Shown piece after piece: positions 59,520 to 64,000 of a stretch of 64,000 bases of DNA. Location: NCBI RefSeq assembly GCF_024323335.1, contig NC_066585.1, positions 338,645,346-338,709,345 on the forward strand. Direction: 5' to 3'. Position numbers and translations under genes: made by a program. Every line of letters begins with the position of its first letter. The stretch's first letter is position 1. The notes beneath the pieces are model-generated. The model had not been told where the DNA came from and did not search any database. It was given only the letters and a program-made list of their open reading frames with translations. The DNA comes from Lathyrus oleraceus. Taxonomy: Eukaryota > Streptophyta > Magnoliopsida > Fabales > Fabaceae.

Positions 59520-60600
59520 GGAGATGGGCTTAAAGATGCCATCCAGGAAGTTTGATGATGGGAGCTTCAGATTGTGTCGTACGTTAGACGATATCTGAAG
59601 ACATGGATGTCCTACCGGGTCATACGCTAGACCGTATAGTGAATCATCCATCATGCTGTTGACTTCGCTGGGGAGTCAGAGTATGCTATATACTGCTGGG
59701 GATAAGGGATCAGCATGGATCATACACTAGACCGTATCTGATTACCAGAGTGAGCTGTTCGTTAGGCGGATGACTTTGATGGGGATGAAAGATCAGAATG
59801 GATCGTACGCTAGATCGTCTCTGAGTTGCAGAATGAGCCGCCCGTTAGGCCGAATCTGCTGAAAAGGGAGTAGTCGTGTACTAGACTACCATTCAGAAAT
59901 GTACCTGTCCGAAGGTAGCATCTGAGTAACAGAATGAGCCGTCCATTAGGCTGAATCTGCTGAAAAGGGAGTAGTCATACACTAGACTACCATTCAGAAA
60001 TGTACCTGTCCGAAGGTAGCATCTGAGAAGATGAAGGTTTAACTTGGTCGTACATTAAACCATATCTGAGCAGAATGAGCCGTCCATTAGGCTGAATCTG
60101 CTGAAAAGGGAGTAGTCGTACACTAGACTACCATTCAGAAATGTACCTGTCCGAAGGTAGCATCTGAGAAGATGAAGGTTTAACTTGGTCGTACATTAAA
60201 CCATATCTGAGCAGAATGAGCCGTCCATTAGGCCGAATCTGCTGAAAAGGGAGTAGTCGTACACTAGACTACCATTCAGAAATGTACCTGTCCGAAGGTA
60301 GCATCTGAGAAGATGAAGGTTTAACTTGGTCGTACATTAAACCATATCTGAGCAGAATGAGCCGTCCATTAGGCTGAATCTGCTGAAAAGGGAGTAGTCG
60401 TACACTAGACTACCATTCAGAAATGTACCTGTCCGAAGGTAGCATCTGAGAAGATGAAGGTTTAACTTGGTCGTACATTAGACCGTGTTGGGAGTAGTTG
60501 AAGATCAGAATGGATCGTCCGTTAGATCGTATCTGAGTGGAAGGAGTTATATGTTGAGCCGAATCAGAACGAACCGTACGCTAGGCTATATCTGATAGTA
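59520..60600. repeat. 141-bp tandem array in the Ogre-like 3' UTR
   Basis: The anchor ccgtccattaggc occurs at 59939, 60080, 60221 and 60362, exactly 141 apart. A shorter first unit (anchor ccgcccgttaggc at 59838, 101 apart) lacks a roughly 40-bp block containing aagatgaaggtttaacttgg. Flanks at 59520-59830 and 60480-60600 hold diverged forms of the same words (cgtacgctagatcg, catacactagaccgtat). The full units are nearly identical to each other. Confidence 0.95.
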
Positions 60601-61830
60601 TTTGTTGTATTTGCAGCGAATATCTGAGGTGGGCTTAGAGATGCCACCATTGGGAGAATGTCAGAATGAATGTTGACATGGAGTATATCTGAAAGGTGTA
60701 GTTGAATCCTGAATGTAATTGATAAAGATGTCCGTCTGAATGGACCTTTGTGTTGGTTGTATCAAGAGGATAATTAACCTGAAAAATAAAGTTAGCTTCA
60801 TGCCATGTCATGATGCATGAGATGCAAATGTTGTATGCATGCGTGTGCTGTGAAGTGATGTAATGAGTGAATTATGCGTCTGGAATGAATGCGAGCTATG
60901 TTATGAAATGATGTAATGTATATGATGCGGAATGAAAATTGTATGTAGGTATGTAATATGAAATGATGTAATGAATGCATTAGGCGTCTGAAACATTCTT
61001 CCAGGGGACACTACTGGGGAGATAAATCTCAGTCTGCTGGTCAGAGACATTGGTATTGATGACCCTGTCTCGGCTGGGGGATACTTGATTTCTGTCTGAC
61101 GATGGAAAGATTCAACTGAGCCTGGCTGGGGATGGAAGAGATGACCTTTCGGCATGGTGGTGCCGACCTCTTCTAGGGAATAATTGGCGTTGCCGGGGAA
61201 TCGAATTAGCAACGGATTCATTGGGAAGCATGGTTAGACCTTATCCACGATCCTGAAGTCTTTTGGTAACTGCCATTGCTATTTTATGCATGTATTTTGA
61301 TAAACATTGATCATATTCAAATGCATATATCAATTCAAGTTAAATCAATGGACGTTTACGCAATCAAAACAGAGAGGGTAAAAACAAAAGCATCTTTTTG
61401 GAAATGAAATTGTATTGATTTTGAAAGAGAGCCTATAAACAGGCAATTTGAACACAAGGAGACAGAAATCCTAGTAAGAGGAAATTGTCAGGCAAGCAAA
61501 GAGAAAGCTATGCAGAAAAAGTCCTATCGATTCTAATTCCACCACTGTCATTATGTCTTCAAGCATCTCATCTCCTGCTGTCGGATAAAAGTGATTGGCT
61601 TGTTCAGTCCCTTGAACTTGGTTGAAGCTGACAGAGAACGGGACATAGTCATACGCTTTAATCCCTAATTTTTGCCTGGACCACCTTTTCAGGTTTTCAG
61701 TCCACCGGGATACCCCTTCTTGCCCAAGCCGCCTTTTCAGGTTTTCGACTTGCCGGGTGTACGTCTTTATATATTTATCCCTAATTTTTGCCCGAACCCT
61801 TTTGGTTCGCCGGGATGCCCTTACTTTTGC
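60601..61830 (-). other. Rest of the Ogre-like 3' UTR
   Basis: No protein domain. 60810-60985 repeats gaaatgatgtaatg several times. 61650-61830 holds three or four degenerate units combining ccctaatttttgcc, ccttttcaggttttc and gccgggat words. A phrase like a primer-binding site (ttggcgttgccggggaatcg at 61187) is in the wrong place to serve as one. Confidence 0.6.
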
Positions 61831-62520
61831 CTAGGTACGTCGACCTAGCGGGTCTCTGTTATGCGTAGTATTTTTTTGACTATGTCCGCGTTCACAGGAT
61901 GCGGGAACTCTTCGCCATCCATTGTAGCAAGTATCATGGCTCCACCAGAGAATACCTACAAATGGCCCTTCGTATATGGGAGTCCATTTGCCCCTGGGAT
62001 CACCTTGTGGTAGAATGATACGCTTGATAACTAAGTCGCCGATTTGGTACACTCGTCTCTTGACCTTTTTGTTAAATGCCTGGGTCATGCGCTTCTGACA
62101 TATCTGCCCATGACAAACAGCCGCGAGTCTCTTTTCATCAATCAGATTTATCTGATCGAGTCGAGTTTGAATCCACTCATCCTCATCTAAGCCTGCATCT
62201 TTCACAATTCTTAGAGAGGGAATCTGAACTTCCACTGGTAAAACGGCTTCCATTCCATAGACTAAAGAGAAAGGGGTTGCCCCTGTCGAAGTGCAGTAAC
62301 CATGAAGAGCAAAAGGTAACATCTCATGCCAGTCTTTGTATGTTACTGTTATATTCTTGATATTGTTAGCAGCCTCCACGGCGTCGTTCGTCTTTGGCCG
62401 GTACGGAGAAGAGTTATGGTGTTTTATTTTGAACTGCGTGCAGAGTTCAGTAATCATCTTGTTGTTCAGATTAGTACCATTGTCAGTGATAACTCTTTCA
62501 GGAGACAGCAGGTTTCTCAA
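61831..62520 (-). pseudogene. Ogre-like integrase, C-terminal two thirds
   Basis: The frame begins LSPERVITDNGTNLNN (the second catalytic Asp lies in TDNG) and continues through HHNSSPYRPKTNDAVEAAN (catalytic Glu in VEAAN), GATPFSLVYGMEAVLPVEVQ and the C-terminal GDPRGKWTPIYEGPFVG. The usual NGAVEAAN reads NDAVEAAN, and several residues are missing after NIKN. After FVG the frame drifts. The zinc domain and first catalytic Asp are absent: the frame abuts the RNase H fragment at about 62510. Confidence 0.9.
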
Positions 62521-62722
62521 ATAGATATTTGATAGAATCCATCTTAGAAGTCAATAAAGTGGTATGATTCAACATAGACTGTCTTAGTCGGCGAGCAGCC
62601 CAAGCCAAAGCGCAGCAAGCTTTCTCGAGCTGTGAGTATCTTGTTTCACAGTCGGTACCTTTTGCTAAGGCAGTGTATGACATGCTCTTTTCGACTAGAC
62701 TCGTCATGTTGCCCCAGCACAC
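62498..62722 (-). pseudogene. Ogre-like RNase H fragment
   Basis: Reads TDCETRYSQLEKACCALAWA, RRLRQSMLNHTTLL and DSIKYLFEKPA, a conserved gypsy RNase H stretch, then stops in the integrase overlap. The frame changes at the junction, which also removes the remainder of RNase H and the integrase N-terminus. Confidence 0.88.
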
Positions 62723-63120
62723 CCTATTGAATTTTCTAACACGGTCAAATACATAGTTAGAGGTCTTCCTTCAACTGGTGGTATCAGAATTAGAGGTTCT
62801 TGGAGATGCTTCTTGATTTTGTCTCAGTAATTTGAAGATGGATTTGCAAGTAGCGGTCAAATGTGGAATGAATCGGGCAATGTAATTCAAGTGTCCCAAG
62901 AAACCTCTGACTTCTTTCTTGTCTATTTCAGTACCCAAATTTACAATTTCAATTGATTCCTCATGCGGCTGTATAGTCTTTTGTAGTACCAGTCTGGCAA
63001 GTTCTCTAGGGACTTCACAATCTTCCTCACTTCCATCCTCGGCTTGGTAGATCGGATTTTCAAAGTCATAATGAACAGTAGTAGAGTCATTACCAACAGG
63101 ATCCAGAGTGGATATGGATC
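62723..63120 (-). pseudogene. Ogre-like protease-RT linker joined to RT end
   Basis: From 63120 down it reads DPVGNDSTTVHYDFENPIYQ, then PRELARLVLQKTIQPHEESI and EIVNLGTEIDKKEV, the segment that normally precedes RT, and passes without a break into RGFLGHLNYIARFIPHLTAT, the end of RT. The roughly 200 residues between, including the YVDD site, are missing at about 62915-62930. Confidence 0.88.
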
Positions 63121-63325
63121 GGCAAATTGTTACGTGAGTGTGTGCAAGAAAACATAGCTTGTTTGAAACATGACAGGAAAGATAAAGAGCGCAATATTTG
63201 AATGCAAAAAAAGTCCATTGATTTATTGAATATGAATATGCTTAGGAAATGACAAACCCTTAAAATTAGCTATTATGCCCCGGGTATAGACACAATGCTT
63301 TGAAACACCAAAATAGCAATAACAA

Positions 63326-64000
63326 TTACTCCTGACTAAAGGTAATCGGGATAATGTCTTCAGCCTTCCAATTATTGAGTCCATTACCAATTATTGGGAA
63401 AATCCAGCTATCCAGGTCGCAACCGCTATCAGTATCCTCCACAGCATTGACAGTCTTGTCATGATTAGGCAGAGGGGCAGTGATGACACTAGGAGTCTCC
63501 GGAGGCTCGAACTCAATTTCCCCAGCGTCGATCATGTCCTGAATTTTATTCTTTAACAGCCAACAATCGTTTGTATCGTGCCCGGGGCTATCGGAGTGAT
63601 ATGCACACCTGGCATTGGGATTATAACGAGGCGAAGCAGTGTTGACATTTGCAGGAGGACCTCTGAGAGTGATTAAGTTTACCTTTAGCATACTTTGCAG
63701 TGCTTGTGCTAAAGTCATATTGAGCTTGGTAAACTGCCTTCTTGGTCTGTCTGGTCTTTGCTGGAAGTTTTGAGCTGGCGGGGCGGCGATCGTCACTGCT
63801 CCAACGGCATGGTCACCATTTTTCTTGTTATGATTCTTTTGACCATACACAGCATTCGATTCATTCTTCCCATGGTAGGACTTTTTACTGCTTGTAGAAG
63901 TAGCTGCCTGTAACTTTCCACTTCGAATGCCGCTCTCTACCCGTTCACCTGTCAGTATAAGTTCAGTGAAACCTGATGAAGAACTCCCCAGTAGGTGGCT
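63326..64000 (-). CDS. Ogre-like Gag, C-terminal part (continues beyond the window)
   Basis: The frame is open from the window end (GFTELILTGERVESGIRSGK) to a stop at 63326-63328. It contains RRQFTKLNMTLAQALQSMLK, a zinc-knuckle-like segment (CAYHSDSPGHDTNDCWLLKN) and IQDMIDAGEIEFEPPETPSV, all typical of Ogre Gag. The first in-frame codons at 63850 are not the true start. Between this stop and the linker at 63120 about 200 bases lack protease motifs. Ogre elements have an intron in gag-pol, but I could not place one here. Confidence 0.85.
   Translation of the reverse strand, partial: SHLLGSSSSGFTELILTGERVESGIRSGKLQAATSTSSKKSYHGKNESNAVYGQKNHNKKNGDHAVGAVTIAAPPAQNFQQRPDRPRRQFTKLNMTLAQALQSMLKVNLITLRGPPANVNTASPRYNPNARCAYHSDSPGHDTNDCWLLKNKIQDMIDAGEIEFEPPETPSVITAPLPNHDKTVNAVEDTDSGCDLDSWIFPIIGNGLNNWKAEDIIPITFSQE

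Larger units (their letters stand above)
59385..64000 (-). mobile_element. Ogre/Tat-like Ty3-gypsy element, internal part (runs off the window)
   Basis: On the minus strand from the window end downward: gag, a protease-RT linker, an RT remnant, RNase H, integrase, a 2.4 kb 3' UTR with a tandem array, polypurine tract and 3' LTR. Integrase and gag wording match Ogre elements, the giant Tat-clade retrotransposons abundant in legumes. RT core, protease and part of the RNase H/integrase link are missing, so the copy is defective. Confidence 0.85.

Noticed and set aside
61187..61206. Primer-binding-site-like phrase ttggcgttgccggggaatcg
   Set aside because: Sits in the 3' UTR between integrase and 3' LTR on the wrong side of the element, so it cannot prime this copy; may be a chance or captured sequence.
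1..64000. tRNA, rRNA or organelle-derived genes
   Set aside because: None recognised on reading; a tRNA search program was not available to confirm absence.

Overview
The window is plant nuclear DNA, almost certainly from a legume with a large, retrotransposon-rich genome. The best guess is tribe Fabeae or a near relative, because Ogre/Tat-type Ty3-gypsy sequence with a 3' UTR tandem array, Tekay-type chromovirus, Sirevirus-like copia and a MULE carrying a plant mobile domain gene lie side by side. There is one clearly intact host gene: a five-exon PHD-finger gene of the MMD1/MS1 family at 17693-20553 (+). Nearly everything else is mobile DNA, mostly broken.

Layout. 1-209 is AT-rich flank. 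210-15694 is a 15.5 kb MULE with a perfect 9-bp target duplication and 260-bp terminal inverted repeats (TIRs). It held two divergent genes, a plant-mobile-domain gene (-) and a MuDR-type transposase (+), both now pseudogenes. A solo LTR (5873-15008, TSD GTATT) entered just behind the transposase. That solo LTR was then split by a Tekay-like Ty3-gypsy element (6729-14486, TSD GAGTA) whose two LTRs are almost identical. 15695-17460 is an AT-rich, internally duplicated stretch with microsatellites that leads into the PHD gene.

20554-36500 is a graveyard of copia, LINE and MITE remnants, with two or three exon-like segments on the minus strand. 36508-37849 is a second, uninterrupted copy of the solo LTR (TSD AGGCA) and shows the empty site of the Tekay insertion. 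38875-43936 is an internally deleted copia element with both LTRs. 44000-49846 holds further copia remnants. 49847 to about 55130 is a long Ogre-like LTR (-). 55131-57343 is an unidentified LTR-like segment rich in CTCGCCTAGCGAG palindromes. 57344-59384 is the 3' LTR of an Ogre/Tat-like element (-), whose 3' UTR (with a 141-bp tandem array), integrase, RNase H, RT remnant and gag run to the window end.

How it fits together. The history can be read from nested target duplications: MULE, then the solo-LTR parent, then Tekay. Three unrelated LTR elements have lost the polymerase core by internal deletion while keeping cis-acting ends, so their recent movement probably relied on enzymes from other copies. 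The least conventional signals are three. First, palindromic motifs in two neighbouring LTRs change their outer bases in pairs. Second, the 141-bp array in the Ogre 3' UTR looks like a satellite in the making. Third, TIR-core sequences recur inside the MULE's own divergent promoter.
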